Of a stretch of DNA of 64,000 nucleotides, positions 50,692-62,231 are shown piece after piece. The notes under the pieces are model-generated. The model did no database searches. It worked only from the letters and a program-made list of their open reading frames with translations, and was not told the DNA's origin. The DNA is taken from positions 1,116,001 to 1,180,000 of the forward strand of contig CP095495.1 of NCBI GenBank assembly GCA_023052945.1, given 5' to 3'. The first letter of the stretch is position 1, and the number at the start of each line of letters is the position of its first letter. The translations under genes were made by a program, and so were the position numbers. The DNA is from Wolbachia pipientis (GTDB lineage Bacteria > Pseudomonadota > Alphaproteobacteria > Rickettsiales > Anaplasmataceae).

Positions 50692-52159
50692 TATTAATTT
50701 TACTATTTAACGCTAAAAACAACTCCCTAATCCTTCTTTTTAGTTCAATGAAGGCCTTTGTTAAACTCAGCTCTGTATTCTCTTTCAGCTTTGTACAGCC
50801 AAATATTCCATGAAATATAAGAATTGCACACAATTTAGCATATAGCCCACATAATACTCTGTATGACTTTCCTTTAAGTTCATCAAGCCTGATGTGACTC
50901 TTATACAATTTAAATAATAATTCAATCTGCCACCTTACTCTGTAAATTGTTAAGACCTGCTCAGCGCTAATTTTACTTTCTGGAACATTAGTTATGAATA
51001 TCGACCAATCCAGCAATTTTTGATTCTTTTGAGAAGATGTGTATCCATGTGACTTTGCTAACTTATTAGCCCTTCTTCTTCTGATTATAGACTGTTCTTC
51101 AGTTAATTTTTGACATATAATTCTGGCTTTAATTTTTACTTCTTTCCCTAATAGCACTTCCCTTTCTAGAAAGGATTGACCTTCTAAACATTCCAATAAC
51201 TCTATTTTTTGATTTGTTTCGATGTCATATGTGTTTGTATCAGATTTATAACGGCTAACAAAATAAGCTCCAGCTTCATCAATTTGTTTAAAAGAAGCTG
51301 GCACGAAGTAGCCCAGGTCTGATATTAACAGATCATTAGTTGATATATTGCTTAAATGGCTTCTATAGCCCTGATCTGACCTTATTCCTTCCGTAAGATT
51401 AAGTTGATCCAGCGTCTGGTTTAAGTAGTCAAAAAGTATCTGTAATTTTATTCTAGACTTAGCATTGCTTTCATAATCACTATAGCTAGTGCCGTATCCT
51501 TTGTACATATTTTCCATATTATTAGGCAAGCTAATGTAGCTACTGTCCAATAATTTGACGCTTTTGAATTGCTTTAAAATTTTACAATCAATTTGTAAGC
51601 TATTCCTAAATATTAATAAGGATTCATTATACATTCTTCTCATAAATTCTACTGCTTCTTCAGCAAATCTCCAATCTAAACCCTGTTTTGTTATTTTTAT
51701 TGAGTCTTCGTTGAGTAACTGACACATCGTTTCTATGCTGCAATTATCAACTCCTATATTACCAAAAACTATTGCTTTTATAAACGACGATCCTCTAAGC
51801 TTTCTTTTCCTTTTTATAAAACCTACCTCATCTGATATTTCATCTGCCTTTTCATTGAAGAATTCTTTGAGTTTTTTTGACAAGCACGCTATTCTGTCCA
51901 TTGTAAGTTCTCTCTATTAAGCTATCCAAGAGAACTTATACCCTATTTTTCCTTCTCTCTGCTAATTTTCCTCTCACTTTTCCTTAACTTGACGCGTATG
52001 GTAAAACATAGACCCCAAGTGTCAGCTACTTGAACAACATCACTTTGCTTAAAAATTGCAACGTTTGTACACGGTATGACGTTAGCTATTGTGCTACACC
52101 TTTCCCCTTTCCCCTGAAACTAAAATCTATATACTTAACTTTAGAAACTTCAAAACACG

Positions 52160-53875
52160 ATGCGATCTAATATTAAAGAGTTATTTTGCTATATAAAGCC
52201 TAATCTATCTTATTTCATCATAGCTTTTATTGCAGTTTTATTTTCAGCCTTAACGATCCTCCTCTTTGGCAGAGGTTTAAGCAATATAATTGATTCTGGC
52301 ACAGAGCACGATTTTACTACCAAGCTATTAGTTGCAATACTTATAGTTTTAGCCATTTCTCTCACTGCATTTACTCGGTTATATTTCATTGGCATTGGCA
52401 GCGAGAAAGTTATCGCAAGAATCAGATACGACTTATATAGCAGTATCACTGACTTGCAACCAAGTTTCTTTGAGGATACAGGTGTACAAGATGTTATCTC
52501 AGCACTCATTACTGATACCTCTGTGCTGCAATCAATAATAAATAGCAGCCTACTCACCATATTACGAAATTTTGTGATTCTGATTGGTAGTGTTGCCATG
52601 TTATTATATACAAATATACAACTAACTGCGTATGCAGCCGCAATAATACCTATACTACTCATTATCATGACCTCACTTGGAAAAAAAGTGCGTAGCCATG
52701 CACGCTTTGCCCAGGATAAATTAAGTGAGCTTGCATCACTTAGTGAGGAAAATTTTCGGTCTATCGTAACCATCAAATCGTTTGTACTCGAAGAAAACGA
52801 AAAAATCCGTTTTAAGGAACATTTAAACTCAGTATCAAAATCATACATAAAATTAGTATTTTTGCGTGCTACCCTAGTAACTATGGTCATCACATGTGTG
52901 ATCGGTTCACTAGTTGTTTTGCTCTTCTTTGGTATTAAAGAAGTCTTAAGCAATAATATAACTATTGGAGAACTCTCCTCATTTGTGTTTTATTCAGCGC
53001 TCGCAGCAGGAGCTATAAATAATTTGAGCGATAATATCAGTGATTTACAACGAGGTCTTGGAATAGTAGAGCGTTTATTTGAATTTAAAAATATGAAAAG
53101 CTCTATAGCAGATCCCGATGATCCTATAAAAATTTGTAGTGTTCAAAAAGGAATTTCGTTTAATGGCGTAACATTTTTTTATGAATCTCAGTCTGATAAG
53201 CCAGCGTTAAATAACGTATCATTTTCTATAGAGGCAGGTCAAGCAGTGTCAATTGTTGGCCCATCTGGCAGTGGTAAGAGCACCATTTTAAAGCTTCTGC
53301 TCCGTTTTCATGATCCAAACAAAGGTAGCATTACTATCGATGGGCACAATATTAAGTCAATTGCGTTAAATGACCTCAGATTGTTGTTTGGCTTAGTGCC
53401 ACAAGATAACATAATATTCTCTTGCTCAATAATGGAAAATATACTATATGGCAAACCTGGTGCTGAATATGAAGAAGTGAAGCAAGCAGCTATCAGCGCT
53501 TATGCGATGGAATTTATTGATAAGCTGCCTGATAAATTTGATACATTTGTAGGAAAAAGAGGATTAAAACTTTCTGAAGGGCAAAAACAACGTATTATAA
53601 TAGCAAGAGCCATACTCAAAAACCCTCAGGTTTTAATACTGGATGAAGCAACCTCTGCCCTTGATTATAAAAGTGAGAACCTCGTGCAAAAAGCGTTGAG
53701 CAAGTTAATGCAAAACAGAACAACAATTATAATTACGCACAGGCTATCAACCGCACTCAAAACTGACAAGATTATAGTAATTAATCACGGAAAAGTAGAA
53801 GAAGTAGGAACTCATAACTCTCTAATGAGTAAAGATGGGCTGTATACAAAACTGGCGAAGATACAGTGGAATTGA
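52160..53875 (+). CDS. ABC exporter with fused membrane and ATPase domains (MsbA-like)
   Basis: 571-residue half-transporter that would dimerise in the inner membrane. Six hydrophobic segments fill residues 15-300. The nucleotide-binding domain shows Walker A (GPSGSGKS), the Q-loop, signature LSEGQKQR, Walker B (VLILDEATSALD) and the H-loop (IITHRLST). The exporter type matches lipid and drug exporters such as MsbA; the substrate cannot be told from sequence. Wolbachia lacks lipid A synthesis, so lipid A is an unlikely cargo. Complete. Confidence 0.9.
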   Translation: MRSNIKELFCYIKPNLSYFIIAFIAVLFSALTILLFGRGLSNIIDSGTEHDFTTKLLVAILIVLAISLTAFTRLYFIGIGSEKVIARIRYDLYSSITDLQPSFFEDTGVQDVISALITDTSVLQSIINSSLLTILRNFVILIGSVAMLLYTNIQLTAYAAAIIPILLIIMTSLGKKVRSHARFAQDKLSELASLSEENFRSIVTIKSFVLEENEKIRFKEHLNSVSKSYIKLVFLRATLVTMVITCVIGSLVVLLFFGIKEVLSNNITIGELSSFVFYSALAAGAINNLSDNISDLQRGLGIVERLFEFKNMKSSIADPDDPIKICSVQKGISFNGVTFFYESQSDKPALNNVSFSIEAGQAVSIVGPSGSGKSTILKLLLRFHDPNKGSITIDGHNIKSIALNDLRLLFGLVPQDNIIFSCSIMENILYGKPGAEYEEVKQAAISAYAMEFIDKLPDKFDTFVGKRGLKLSEGQKQRIIIARAILKNPQVLILDEATSALDYKSENLVQKALSKLMQNRTTIIITHRLSTALKTDKIIVINHGKVEEVGTHNSLMSKDGLYTKLAKIQWN

Positions 53876-54020
53876 AAGAAAATTTAAATCATACCGTTAG
53901 TTGATATGCTAGATTTGTAATTAAAGTTGTTAAATTTTTAATCATTTTGATTTATAATAATCTCATAGTATTTTTTTTAGGATTATTATGACTTATCATT
54001 ACAGTAATTTAGCAAAACTA

Positions 54021-54188
54021 CCATGTACAGCTTCTAACTTGCAAGTACCAACTTTACCAGTGTATACGCCTTATACGCCTGCACAGGGACCTTATGCTAT
54101 TAATCCATGTACAGCTTCTAACTTGCAAATACCAACTTTACCAGTGTGTACGCCTTATACGCCTGCACAGGGACCTTATACTATTAAT
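54021..54188 (+). repeat. 84-bp tandem duplication
   Basis: CCATGTACAGCTTCTAACTT starts at 54021 and 54105; the start of a third unit (CCATGT) is at 54189. The period is 28 codons and the copies differ at only a few bases. Confidence 0.9.
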
Positions 54189-54227
54189 CCATGTCATAAC
54201 CATTTTGATACGTATCATAATTACTAT

Positions 54228-54419
54228 AGACCTGCTGAAAAAGGTGATTGAAAAAATGATGTGAGAGAGGTAGAAGAAGAATAAGCAGATCAAGTAAGGA
54301 AAAAAATGAGCTTTAGTTACTATAATATAAAAAAACACCCAAGAAACTTTCGTAATATAACAGGTTTAACTATAGAGGAGTTCGAAAAAGTAGTGGAAAA
54401 AGTGAGGTCTGGATGCGAA
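54228..54419 (+). mobile_element. IS5-family element, 5' remnant
   Basis: Starts with AGACCTGCTG and matches the first 192 bp of the full element through codon 38 of the transposase, then stops abruptly at the host gene. The 3' part is deleted. Confidence 0.9.
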
Positions 54420-54587
54420 TGATCTTAGTTACAGCGAAGGTATGACTTTCTCTTACCATGGTTACGGTAACGACTTAATATAAACTATAACTTTCCTAAT
54501 CCAGGAAAGTAAAATAGTTAAGATAAACCTTCAACTAGCTCCACTTATTTGCTATATTATTGGAGGTTTTCATAGTTTTTCTAGTTG

Positions 54588-56294
54588 ATGAACATTTTCA
54601 AACAGGTTTCCTCTCTAATTTCCAGCAAATTAAATGAGTTGAAGCAAAGGGGTGTTATAAATACGGATACAACAAACTTTATCGTAGGGCCTCCAAGCAA
54701 TAAAGCACATGGAGATATTTACACAAACGTTGCTATGGTGCTTGCAAAACATGAAAAGAAGAATTCAGTCGAGATTGCAGGGATGTTAGCAAGAGAATTT
54801 AAACCTTTTGATGAAGTTGTAAAAGTGGAAATAGCAGGTCCTGGTTTCATCAACATGCACTTAAAAATAGAAGTATGGCATGGAATTTTAAAACAAATAA
54901 ATGAGCTGAAAACAGAGTTTGGCACCCTAGATATAGGGAACAATCAGGCCATCAATGTTGAGTTTGTATCGGCAAATCCAACTGGTCCACTGCATATTGG
55001 TCATGCAAGAGGGGCAGTATTTGGTGACGTTCTGGCAAATTTATTGAAAAAAGTTGGTTATAAAGTTACTAAGGAATACTATATTAATGATGCTGGAGCG
55101 CAGATAGATATACTAATAAAGTCAGTATATTTGCGGTATAAGGAAGCTCTGGGAGAAAAAATCAGCATCGAAAAAGGTTTATACCCAGGTGAATATTTAA
55201 AACCGATAGGGAATGGGCTGGCCAAAAAATATGGCAAGGAGCTTCTAGAAAAGCAAGATAATCAGGTGATTAGAGAATATACTTTAAGTTCTATCTTAGA
55301 ATTTATAAAGGAAGACATGAACTTACTTGGGGTAAGTCATGATGTTTTTACTTCAGAGTATGAGCTACAAAAAAGTGGCAAAATTGAAGAGAGTATAAAG
55401 ATATTGTCTGACAAGGGTCTAGTGTATGAAGGGTACTTGGAGAAACCAAAAGGCAAAGAAAGCGAAAATTGGACTTCCAGAAAAGAAATGTTATTTCGTT
55501 CTACAAAATTTGGTGATGATGTTGACCGCGCACTGAAAAAAGAGGACGGCAGTTGGACTTATTTTGCCTCGGATATCGCTTACCATTTTGATAAGATATC
55601 ACGTGGTTTTAACAATATGATCGTAGAGCTTGGTAGTGACCACGGTGGTTATGTCAAAAGGCTAAAAGCAGTCGTCTCTGCGCTAAGTGATGATCAAGCA
55701 AAAATAGAGGTAAAACTGCATAATATTGTGAATTTTTTTGAGAATGGCAAACCTGTTAAGATGTCCAAAAGATCAGGAAACTTCCTAACAGCAAGAGATG
55801 TAGTGGAGGAAGTTGGCAGGGATATCACTCGTTTTATAATGCTGACACGCAAGAATGATATGGTCTTGGACTTTGATTTTGCTAAAGTTAAAGAACAGTC
55901 AAAAGACAACCCTATTTTTTACGTGCAATATGCGCATGCTCGTGCTCATTCGTTAATGCGTAATGCTCCAAAAGAGCTCCCAACAGCAGATCCTTCACTT
56001 TTGAGGACAGGTAGAGAGCTCTTCCTCATAAAAATCTTAGCAAAGTGGCCAGATGTAGTAGAAACAGCGGCAAGGCTTTGTGAGCCACACAGAATTACTT
56101 TCTACTTACTTGAAGTTGCAGAAGCGTTTCACGTTTTATGGGGATATGGCAAGAGTGATTTAAACATGCGGTTCATACTGGAAGACAATCTAGGTCTTAC
56201 TTCTGCAAGAATGTTTCTCGTCCAAGCCTTAGCGCACGTCATCGCTTCTGGACTTTCTATCTTCAATATAGAGCCTTTGGAAGAGATGAGTTGA
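54588..56294 (+). CDS. argS: Arginyl-tRNA synthetase
   Basis: Class I synthetase charging tRNA-Arg. The N-terminal tRNA-binding domain contains [14 protein letters not shown], the HIGH motif is in [14 protein letters not shown] and the KMSKS-equivalent is [10 protein letters not shown]. The C-terminal anticodon-binding DALR domain ends in [20 protein letters not shown]. 568 residues from ATG 54588; a TTG three bases upstream is less likely. Confidence 0.96.
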   Translation: MNIFKQVSSLISSKLNELKQRGVINTDTTNFIVGPPSNKAHGDIYTNVAMVLAKHEKKNSVEIAGMLAREFKPFDEVVKVEIAGPGFINMHLKIEVWHGILKQINELKTEFGTLDIGNNQAINVEFVSANPTGPLHIGHARGAVFGDVLANLLKKVGYKVTKEYYINDAGAQIDILIKSVYLRYKEALGEKISIEKGLYPGEYLKPIGNGLAKKYGKELLEKQDNQVIREYTLSSILEFIKEDMNLLGVSHDVFTSEYELQKSGKIEESIKILSDKGLVYEGYLEKPKGKESENWTSRKEMLFRSTKFGDDVDRALKKEDGSWTYFASDIAYHFDKISRGFNNMIVELGSDHGGYVKRLKAVVSALSDDQAKIEVKLHNIVNFFENGKPVKMSKRSGNFLTARDVVEEVGRDITRFIMLTRKNDMVLDFDFAKVKEQSKDNPIFYVQYAHARAHSLMRNAPKELPTADPSLLRTGRELFLIKILAKWPDVVETAARLCEPHRITFYLLEVAEAFHVLWGYGKSDLNMRFILEDNLGLTSARMFLVQALAHVIASGLSIFNIEPLEEMS

Positions 56295-56349
56295 CCTTTT
56301 TGCCATAATGTATAATAATTAAAGTATTATTGAATTTGTAGGTAGAGTT

Positions 56350-57216
56350 ATGAAAGATGAGCAGTGGTGGAAAATATTAAGTGCAATTGAGAAAGAGAAA
56401 GATTTAAATAGGGATAACGTAATTGAAAAAATAAAAGAGGAATTAAAAGCAGAAGACAAAAATTGGTATAAAAAGTGGGAAAAAGCTGGTTTTGGTGTAA
56501 ATTACCTGTTTGAGGTTGAAAGTAATGTGTTCATTCAATGTGAAGATGGTTCACTCATTCTATTTAAAGATTTTGAAGATGAGGATTTCGAAGATAATGC
56601 ATTCACTCAACCTAAAGATAATGGTCTCACATTATTATACTTAGCCGTCTACAATAATCTAGGAAATACAATAAATGCTCTATTAAAAGCAGAGGGAATC
56701 AATGTTAATGCAGTACATACATCATATTTGCGGACTCCTTTACATTGTGCTGCTAGAAATGGCCGCACAAAGATAGTAAATACTCTAATAGAAAATGAAG
56801 TAAATGTTAATGCTGAAGACGAAAATAGATTTACTCCTTTACATTTGGCTGCTTATCATGGCCATACAGAAGTAGTAAAAATTCTCATAGCAAATGGTGC
56901 AGATCCTTTATTAAAGAATAAAGATGGTAAAACTCCGAGAGATTTAGCTGAACGTGACTTTATAAAGAAGCTTCTGAAAGAAGCAGAAGAAAAACAACTG
57001 AAGCAGCAAGCACTTAATAAAAGTATTTCTGCCGGTGGTGCAACCGCATTATTAGGCACTGCAGCAGCAGTGGCACTTTTTGTAACCGGAACAGTTGCAG
57101 TTGAATTATAGTAATAGCAGTGGGTGCAATTGCAGCAACAGCACTGGCAGTTGATGGTAATCACATATATGATGTTAAAGCCTAGTACTAAAATAGATGA
57201 AGTGGAAGGAGAATAA
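56350..57216 (+). pseudogene. Ankyrin-repeat protein with C-terminal membrane segment, frameshifted near the end
   Basis: From ATG 56350 reading runs 253 residues to a stop at 57111. The N-terminal module (WKILSAIEKEKDLNRDNVIE) resembles that of the 17426 gene. Three ankyrin repeats follow (GLTLLYLAVYNN, RTPLHCAARNGRTKIVNTLI, FTPLHLAAYHGHTEVVKILI), then a hydrophobic segment (ATALLGTAAAVALFVTGTVA). Beyond the stop, another frame continues with a second hydrophobic segment (IIVIAVGAIAATALAV) and then, after a further shift, KPSTKIDEVEGE, the usual tail of this protein type, to 57216. The ankyrin part could still be made. Confidence 0.7.
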
Positions 57217-57403
57217 GGCATAATTGGGGATGAGCAGCTATATGGTGAGTATAAAAACAACTACCTTGTATTTTATTTTCCTCTTTCCTTTGGACTCTTT
57301 TTAATTTCAAATTAAATGCAAAAAATTATAGCTAAACTGACTTAGATTTATCGACAATTTGAAAAACCGTTATCCCGCTACGTGTTAGCGCCGCGGCGGT
57401 ATA
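57217..57403. other. Spacer with a palindrome fragment
   Basis: No gene. A truncated TATCCCGCTACGTGTTAGCG palindrome at about 57370-57391 ends directly beside the IS630 element. Confidence 0.5.
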
Positions 57404-58364
57404 GCTATAGCTAACCAAAATAAGGTTTCCTCAAAGGAGTGTAAAAAGGTATAATACTGCTTTAATTAAGGTAAAATGATGCCAAAGTGAGGATCTGAGG
57501 GAACGAGTTTTAAAAGTGGTTGAGGAGAAAAAAATGACTATGGAAGAAGTAGGCAAGATGTTCAAAATTGATAGAAAAACTATATACTGGTGGAGGAAAA
57601 GAAGAGAAGAAACAGGAAGTATAAAACCGTCTTCAGGCTACCAAAAGGGACATAGTCATAAAATTAAAGACTTAGATGGCTTTGTCAAATTTCTGGATGA
57701 AAACCGAGATATTACGATTGAGAAAATAATTGAAAAATTTGGCAACATGTGTAAAGACACAGTCTACAATTATCTTAAAAAAGTAAACTATACATATAAA
57801 AAAAACTTTTCTTTATCAGGAAAGGAATGAGGAAAAACGCAAGGAGTTCATAAAAAAAATAGAAGGAATAGAAAAAGAAAACTTGATATTCATAGATGAG
57901 TCTGGAGTAGAAGACAACAGATTTTATGAATATGGGTGGTCTCAAAAAGGCAAGAGGTTATTTGCCGATAAACCAGGGTTTAAAAGAAAGAGGGTAAGCA
58001 TAATAGGAGCCCTAAATGAAGGAAAAGAAAGCACCCTGGGTAATTGAGGGCTACTGCAACAGCGAGATTTTTGATGCTTATGTAGAAAATATACTTGTTC
58101 CTATATTAAAACCTGGGCAGACTATTGTTCTCGATAATGCAAGCTTTCATAAATCTGCAAGAACGAAAAATTTGATAGAAAATGTTGGGTGTAAAATTTT
58201 GTTCTTGCCGGCATACTCACCGGATTTAAATCCGATTGAGAAGTTCTGGTTTGCTATTAAGCATATCATAAGAAAAGTGCTGCCAAGCTTTTGGCCCAAT
58301 ATTAATTCGGCTATTGATTTTGTCTTTCAGCGCTCGGGGAAATCTTACTTTGGTTAGCTATAGC
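57404..58364 (+). mobile_element. IS630-family element
   Basis: Inverted ends GCTATAGCTAACCAAA. IS630 elements duplicate TA; the ends here contain several TA steps, so exact borders are uncertain by a few bases. Left flank is a spacer palindrome and right flank an Rpn gene remnant, so the two sides do not belong together. Confidence 0.8.
57516..58357 (+). pseudogene. IS630-family transposase, frameshifted
   Basis: Three reading-frame pieces: 57516-57830 (helix-turn-helix, MEEVGKMFKIDRKTIYWW), then IFIDESGVEDNRFYEYGW in another frame, then 58016-58357 with VLDNASFHKS and FLPAYSPDLNPIEKFW, the second Asp and the Glu of the DDE site. The first shift lies at an A8 run (about 57801) and may be programmed, as in some IS630 elements. 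The second, near 58025, looks like decay. A further shift upstream separates the start (MPK) from SEDLRERVLKVVEE. Confidence 0.8.
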
Positions 58365-58599
58365 ATATGATGAATTAGATAAGTTTCACTGGAATGAAAA
58401 AGATCTAGTAGCTTATGAAGAAAGAATAATGGATCTGCGCAAAGAAGAAGCCATTCTTGAATACAGACTTGATCTTGCTAAAGAGGAAGGTAGAAAAGAA
58501 AGGGAAATTGAAGTTGCAAAAAATCTACTTAAAGCAGGGGTTTCTATTGATATCATAGCTCAAACTACTGGTCTTTCCATGAAAGAATTGCAGAATTAA
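58365..58599 (+). pseudogene. Rpn-family nuclease, C-terminal remnant
   Basis: AYDELDKFHWNEKDLVAYEE through KNLLKAGVSIDIIAQTTGLS to a TAA. Very similar to the C-terminal 80 residues of the gene at 24476-25402, but a distinct copy. The nuclease core is absent. Confidence 0.8.
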
Positions 58600-58792
58600 G
58601 TGTGAATGGTTACGAAAAATATAAGTTTTTGCGATAAACGACATAGTGATGTATTTGTTGTTTAGCATGTCAGTGGAATATTTTCTGAAAAATTTCCACA
58701 TAACTCTTTCAGATTTCATAATATCTCTTGCACTCATCTGAACAGATACCCATTTTGGAGGGATACCAATAATAGTTGTGAGCGGTACAAGT

Positions 58793-59908
58793 TTAGTCCA
58801 TATACCTTCCAAGCATAACACGCTCACGAAGATTTAATGCAATAGCTTGATTTCTACTGAAAGATAGCATTATGCCAAGTGCGATGCTCGAAGATAAAAG
58901 AGAAGAGCCACCATAGCTAAGTAGTGGCAGGGTTATGCCGGTGGTAGGAAAAACACTTAGTGTTACCCCTATGTTTATTATGAATTGTGTGATGAATTGC
59001 ATTGAGATACCGAGAATCACTAACAGATTAAATAATTCATTTTCCCTATATGCAACGTAAAGCAAGCGGGCGGAAATGATACCAAATAACATCAATGTGG
59101 CTAAGCACGTAATCAAACCAAATTCTTCTGCTAAAACAGAAAATACAAAATCTGTATGACAATCAGGAAGAGAGGTTTTTACGCTACCTTCACCGGGCCC
59201 AACTCCAGTTAATTGACCTCTTTTGAATGTTTCCAATGATTTTGTGACTTGAAAGTTATCGCGCTGCGTAAAAAAGACAAAGTTGTAAATCCTTTGCTTT
59301 ATATGTGGGAGGCATAAGTAAGCTGTTGTAATTCCAGATGTGACCATTCCTACTATACATAGAAAGTATAAAAATGGTATACATGCAATAAACATTTGAC
59401 CAATAAAAGAATATGTTAAAAGCATAGACATACTGAAATCAGGCTGCAAAAGTAACAACACAAAAACTAACAGAAATATTATGATTGATATGTGTATTTT
59501 AAACTTCATTTCGCTGGCCAAGATACTAGCTATAACGACAGAAAAAAATGGCCTTACGAACTCAGATGGTTGAACTGAAATTTTGACAATATGTAACCAT
59601 CTTTTCGCACCTTTTACCTCTATACCAAGTATTATCGCAGTTGCTACTAGAATAGTAAATAAAGTGAAACCTGCGAATGAGAGGTTAAGTATAGTTTTTG
59701 TATTAAGAAAAGAAAATGTTACTAAGGTAATCAGTGACAGAACTATATAAATTGTATGGCGCCGTACAAAATAATCTTGTGGTAAAGAAAGACGCTGCGC
59801 AATTACAGGGCTTGCTGAATAAACAAGAATGAAACTTATAGTGAGCAAAAAAAACACTGGAAGGATAAGATAATAGTCCAGCGTTCTATACCAGAGTTTA
59901 ATGTTCAT
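58793..59908 (-). CDS. ftsW: FtsW/RodA-type SEDS glycosyltransferase, FtsW-like
   Basis: Multi-pass inner-membrane protein that polymerises lipid II at the division site. About nine or ten hydrophobic segments; [20 protein letters not shown], the catalytic-loop region [18 protein letters not shown] and [16 protein letters not shown] are SEDS signatures. 371 residues, usual length. It overlaps ubiE by four bases (ATGA), last gene of an apparent operon DUF721-rpmB-lipA-ubiE-ftsW. Wolbachia makes lipid II without a full cell wall, so its exact job there is debated. Confidence 0.93.
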   Translation of the reverse strand: MNIKLWYRTLDYYLILPVFFLLTISFILVYSASPVIAQRLSLPQDYFVRRHTIYIVLSLITLVTFSFLNTKTILNLSFAGFTLFTILVATAIILGIEVKGAKRWLHIVKISVQPSEFVRPFFSVVIASILASEMKFKIHISIIIFLLVFVLLLLQPDFSMSMLLTYSFIGQMFIACIPFLYFLCIVGMVTSGITTAYLCLPHIKQRIYNFVFFTQRDNFQVTKSLETFKRGQLTGVGPGEGSVKTSLPDCHTDFVFSVLAEEFGLITCLATLMLFGIISARLLYVAYRENELFNLLVILGISMQFITQFIINIGVTLSVFPTTGITLPLLSYGGSSLLSSSIALGIMLSFSRNQAIALNLRERVMLGRYMD

Positions 59909-60621
59909 TTTGTTCCAATGTGTAATGCCACTATTCCATAGCTCATATTATGAAACTCAACATTCTTAAAGCCTACCTCTTCAATTTCCATTTTAAAATC
60001 AGCCTGAGTTGGAAATTCTCTGATGCTCTTCACTAAATATTCATAAGAACTCTTGTCTTTAGCAACTATGCTGCCAATTTTAGGAATTACTTTAAATGAA
60101 TATAAGTTATAAAGTTTGGTAAATATCTCATTTTGATAGTGCATAGGGGCAAATTCTAAGCAGATAAATTTCCCATGTAGTTTTAACACTCTGTACGCCT
60201 CATTTAAAGCCTTCTTGCGGTCAGAAACATTTCGAATGCCAAAAGCTATTGTGCAATAATCAAATTCGGAGCCTTCAAATGGTAAACTTTCTGCACTTGC
60301 ACATACCCAATCAAAATTAATTTGGTTTGAATTTATAGCTTTATCACGTCCTCTGCTTAGCATATTTTGATTTATGTCACATACTGTAACCTTAGCACTT
60401 GGCTCTTTTCTTACTATTCTTATTGCTATATCTCCAGTTCCTCCAGCAACATCTAAAATCTTAGAGTTTTTTGTAAAATGCACACTATTTACCATCTTAT
60501 CTTTCCATAATCTGTGCATTCCGAGGCTCATTATATCATTCATGGTGTCGTAGCGACTTGCCACGGAATCGAATACCTCTTTAACTAATTGTGATTTCTT
60601 CTCGATTTTTATAGTAGACAT
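59905..60621 (-). CDS. ubiE: Ubiquinone biosynthesis C-methyltransferase UbiE
   Basis: SAM-dependent methyltransferase of quinone synthesis. Residues [20 protein letters not shown] at the N-terminus, SAM motif [30 protein letters not shown] and the C-terminal [12 protein letters not shown] are all typical. 238 residues, full length. Its stop overlaps the start of ftsW. Confidence 0.95.
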   Translation of the reverse strand: MSTIKIEKKSQLVKEVFDSVASRYDTMNDIMSLGMHRLWKDKMVNSVHFTKNSKILDVAGGTGDIAIRIVRKEPSAKVTVCDINQNMLSRGRDKAINSNQINFDWVCASAESLPFEGSEFDYCTIAFGIRNVSDRKKALNEAYRVLKLHGKFICLEFAPMHYQNEIFTKLYNLYSFKVIPKIGSIVAKDKSSYEYLVKSIREFPTQADFKMEIEEVGFKNVEFHNMSYGIVALHIGTK

Positions 60622-60659
60622 TACGTAAAGTCGCTCAACTCCTTTATAATTAGTAAAAA

Positions 60660-61538
60660 TTAATTTGAATTAACATAACGACAGGCCTTGAGCCTGTTAA
60701 AATCTTCTTCAGCATGGTATGATGACCTAGTCAGTGGGCTTGATGCAACCACTAAGAAACCTTTGGAGTAAGCAACGTATTTATAATGCTCAAATTCCTC
60801 TGGGGTAACATACCTATCAAGTTTTGCATGTTTTGGAGTTGGTTGTAGATATTGACCAATTGTAATAAAATCAACCTCAGCACTGCGCAAATCGTCCATA
60901 ACCTGAAGTATTTCCTCTTTTGTTTCTCCAAGACCAACCATAAGCCCTGACTTTGTGAAAACTTTAGGATTAATCTGCTTTACCATCTTCAACAAATATA
61001 GTGAATGAAAATAGCGAGCTCGTGGTCTTATTTTTGCATACAATCTCGGTACTGTTTCAATATTGTGGTTATAGACATCAGGTGATGCAACAGCAATTGC
61101 TTCAAATGCTCCTTTCTTATTTAAAAAATCAGGAGTTAAAATCTCTATTGTTGTTTCTGAAGTTATCTTTCTAATTTCTTCTATGCACTGTATAAACTGA
61201 TTTGCGCCACCATCTGGTAAATCATCACGATCAACAGAGGTAATGACAACATGTTTTAAGTTTAACTTTTTTATCGCTTTTGCTAAGTTTTCTGGCTCAT
61301 GAGGGTCTAGTTTATCAGGAATGCCAGTTGCAACGTTGCAAAATGCACAAGCACGAGTGCAAACAGAACCAAGAATCATCACAGTAGCATGACGTTTATT
61401 CCAACATTCACCAATATTTGGACAGGCAGCTTCTTCACATACCGTATGTAAGTTATGCAGTTTAACGGTGTTTAAAGTTTCATTGAATACTTCACCGGTC
61501 GGAGCTTTTGCTCTGAGCCATTGAGGTTTGCTATGCAT
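60660..61538 (-). CDS. lipA: Lipoyl synthase
   Basis: Radical SAM enzyme inserting two sulfurs into octanoyl groups on lipoyl domains such as that of SucB. The auxiliary cluster is bound by Cys34, Cys39 and Cys45 ([12 protein letters not shown]) and the radical SAM cluster by Cys60, Cys64 and Cys67 (CTRACAFC). The C-terminal [12 protein letters not shown] supplies the conserved Ser ligand. 292 residues. It overlaps the end of rpmB by eight bases. Confidence 0.96.
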   Translation of the reverse strand: MHSKPQWLRAKAPTGEVFNETLNTVKLHNLHTVCEEAACPNIGECWNKRHATVMILGSVCTRACAFCNVATGIPDKLDPHEPENLAKAIKKLNLKHVVITSVDRDDLPDGGANQFIQCIEEIRKITSETTIEILTPDFLNKKGAFEAIAVASPDVYNHNIETVPRLYAKIRPRARYFHSLYLLKMVKQINPKVFTKSGLMVGLGETKEEILQVMDDLRSAEVDFITIGQYLQPTPKHAKLDRYVTPEEFEHYKYVAYSKGFLVVASSPLTRSSYHAEEDFNRLKACRYVNSN

Positions 61539-61845
61539 CTGAAACGGCTAACTCTACCTCTTGCTTTACTAAAACTTTTTTCAACCTTCTTTTTATCTTC
61601 TGTGCTTTCTCACTTAGTTTAATCGTTCTTGTGTTGAGCAAAAAAGCATCTAAATCACCTTTGTAATCTATAGTTCTCAAAGTTCTTGTTGCCACACGAA
61701 ATCTAAACTTTTTATTCAATATATCACTTGTCAACGTAACCTTATGTAAATTTAAAAGAAAGGTACGCTTTGTTTTACGATTCGAATGTGATACCTTATT
61801 ACCAAAAGATTTTTTTCTATTTGTTAATTCACAAACTCTACTCAC
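61531..61845 (-). CDS. rpmB: 50S ribosomal protein L28
   Basis: Small basic large-subunit protein: [20 protein letters not shown], then [36 protein letters not shown]. 104 residues, the longer form seen in Rickettsiales. The C-terminus overlaps lipA. Confidence 0.94.
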   Translation of the reverse strand: MSRVCELTNRKKSFGNKVSHSNRKTKRTFLLNLHKVTLTSDILNKKFRFRVATRTLRTIDYKGDLDAFLLNTRTIKLSEKAQKIKRRLKKVLVKQEVELAVSDA

Positions 61846-61882
61846 TTTAATATACCAAATTATTCTATGTACTTAGATTACC

Positions 61883-62224
61883 TTATATAGTCAAATAGTC
61901 AATACTCTCTTGCTTAATTTTTATACCATATACTGCTTTGTAGCCAAAAAATATCGTAATTTTTTCTATTATAAGAGAAATCATATGCTGAATTTCTAAT
62001 GCTTTACTGCCATTTGTTACTACTAGATGCAATACACCAGAATTTACATTCTGTGCATATGAGATCTTTTTCGGTTTTGTACACTCTGCTATTTCTTTCC
62101 CTACTATATTTCGCCAGTTTAAAATCAGACGTATTTCATTTTTGCTAATCTTATTTTTCATGCATTTTAATGCATAATTTTCAATTATAGACTTTAATTT
62201 CTTTGGCCCGCTACGTTTGAGCAT
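61883..62224 (-). CDS. DUF721 (DciA-like) protein
   Basis: 113 residues matching DUF721: WRNIVGKEIAECTKPKKISY, then GVLHLVVTNGSKALEIQHM. DciA is the replicative helicase loader or operator in bacteria lacking DnaC or DnaI; this is family knowledge, and short DUF721 proteins of Rickettsiales are untested. First gene of the rpmB-lipA-ubiE-ftsW run. Confidence 0.7.
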   Translation of the reverse strand: MLKRSGPKKLKSIIENYALKCMKNKISKNEIRLILNWRNIVGKEIAECTKPKKISYAQNVNSGVLHLVVTNGSKALEIQHMISLIIEKITIFFGYKAVYGIKIKQESIDYLTI

Positions 62225-62231
62225 TTTTCTG

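Larger units (their letters stand above)
49370..51901 (-). pseudogene. IS4-family transposase interrupted by IS481
   Basis: The first 402 codons (from ATG 51901) match the intact transposase at 9113-10441. After the IS481 insertion the last 38 codons or so remain at 49370-49495. The truncated product keeps the main catalytic motifs but lacks the C-terminal tail. Confidence 0.92.
49357..52000 (-). mobile_element. IS4-family element interrupted by an IS481 element
   Basis: Ends CATACGCGTCAAGTTAA. Flanked by an 11-bp target duplication, GTAAAACATAG, at 49346-49356 and 52001-52011. Inside lies IS481 copy 3 with its own 7-bp duplication. Without it the element is 1441 bp. Confidence 0.95.
53988..54483 (+). 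pseudogene. Small Pro/Thr/Tyr-rich repeat protein interrupted by an IS5 fragment
   Basis: ATG 53988 after an AGGA site. The N-terminal part contains two copies of a 28-residue repeat (PCTASNLQVPTLPVYTPY then TPAQGPYAIN), then CHNHFDTYHNYYRP. A 192-bp piece of the IS5 element follows, after which the frame resumes (SYSEGMTFSYHGYGNDLI) to a TAA at 54481. Without a signal peptide its location is unclear. No family recognised. Confidence 0.65.

Noticed and set aside
58525..58827. 100-residue minus-strand frame downstream of ftsW
   Set aside because: Overlaps both the Rpn remnant and the ftsW end, has no good start and no recognised family; the middle part (58605-58790) could be a decayed gene but I cannot support it.
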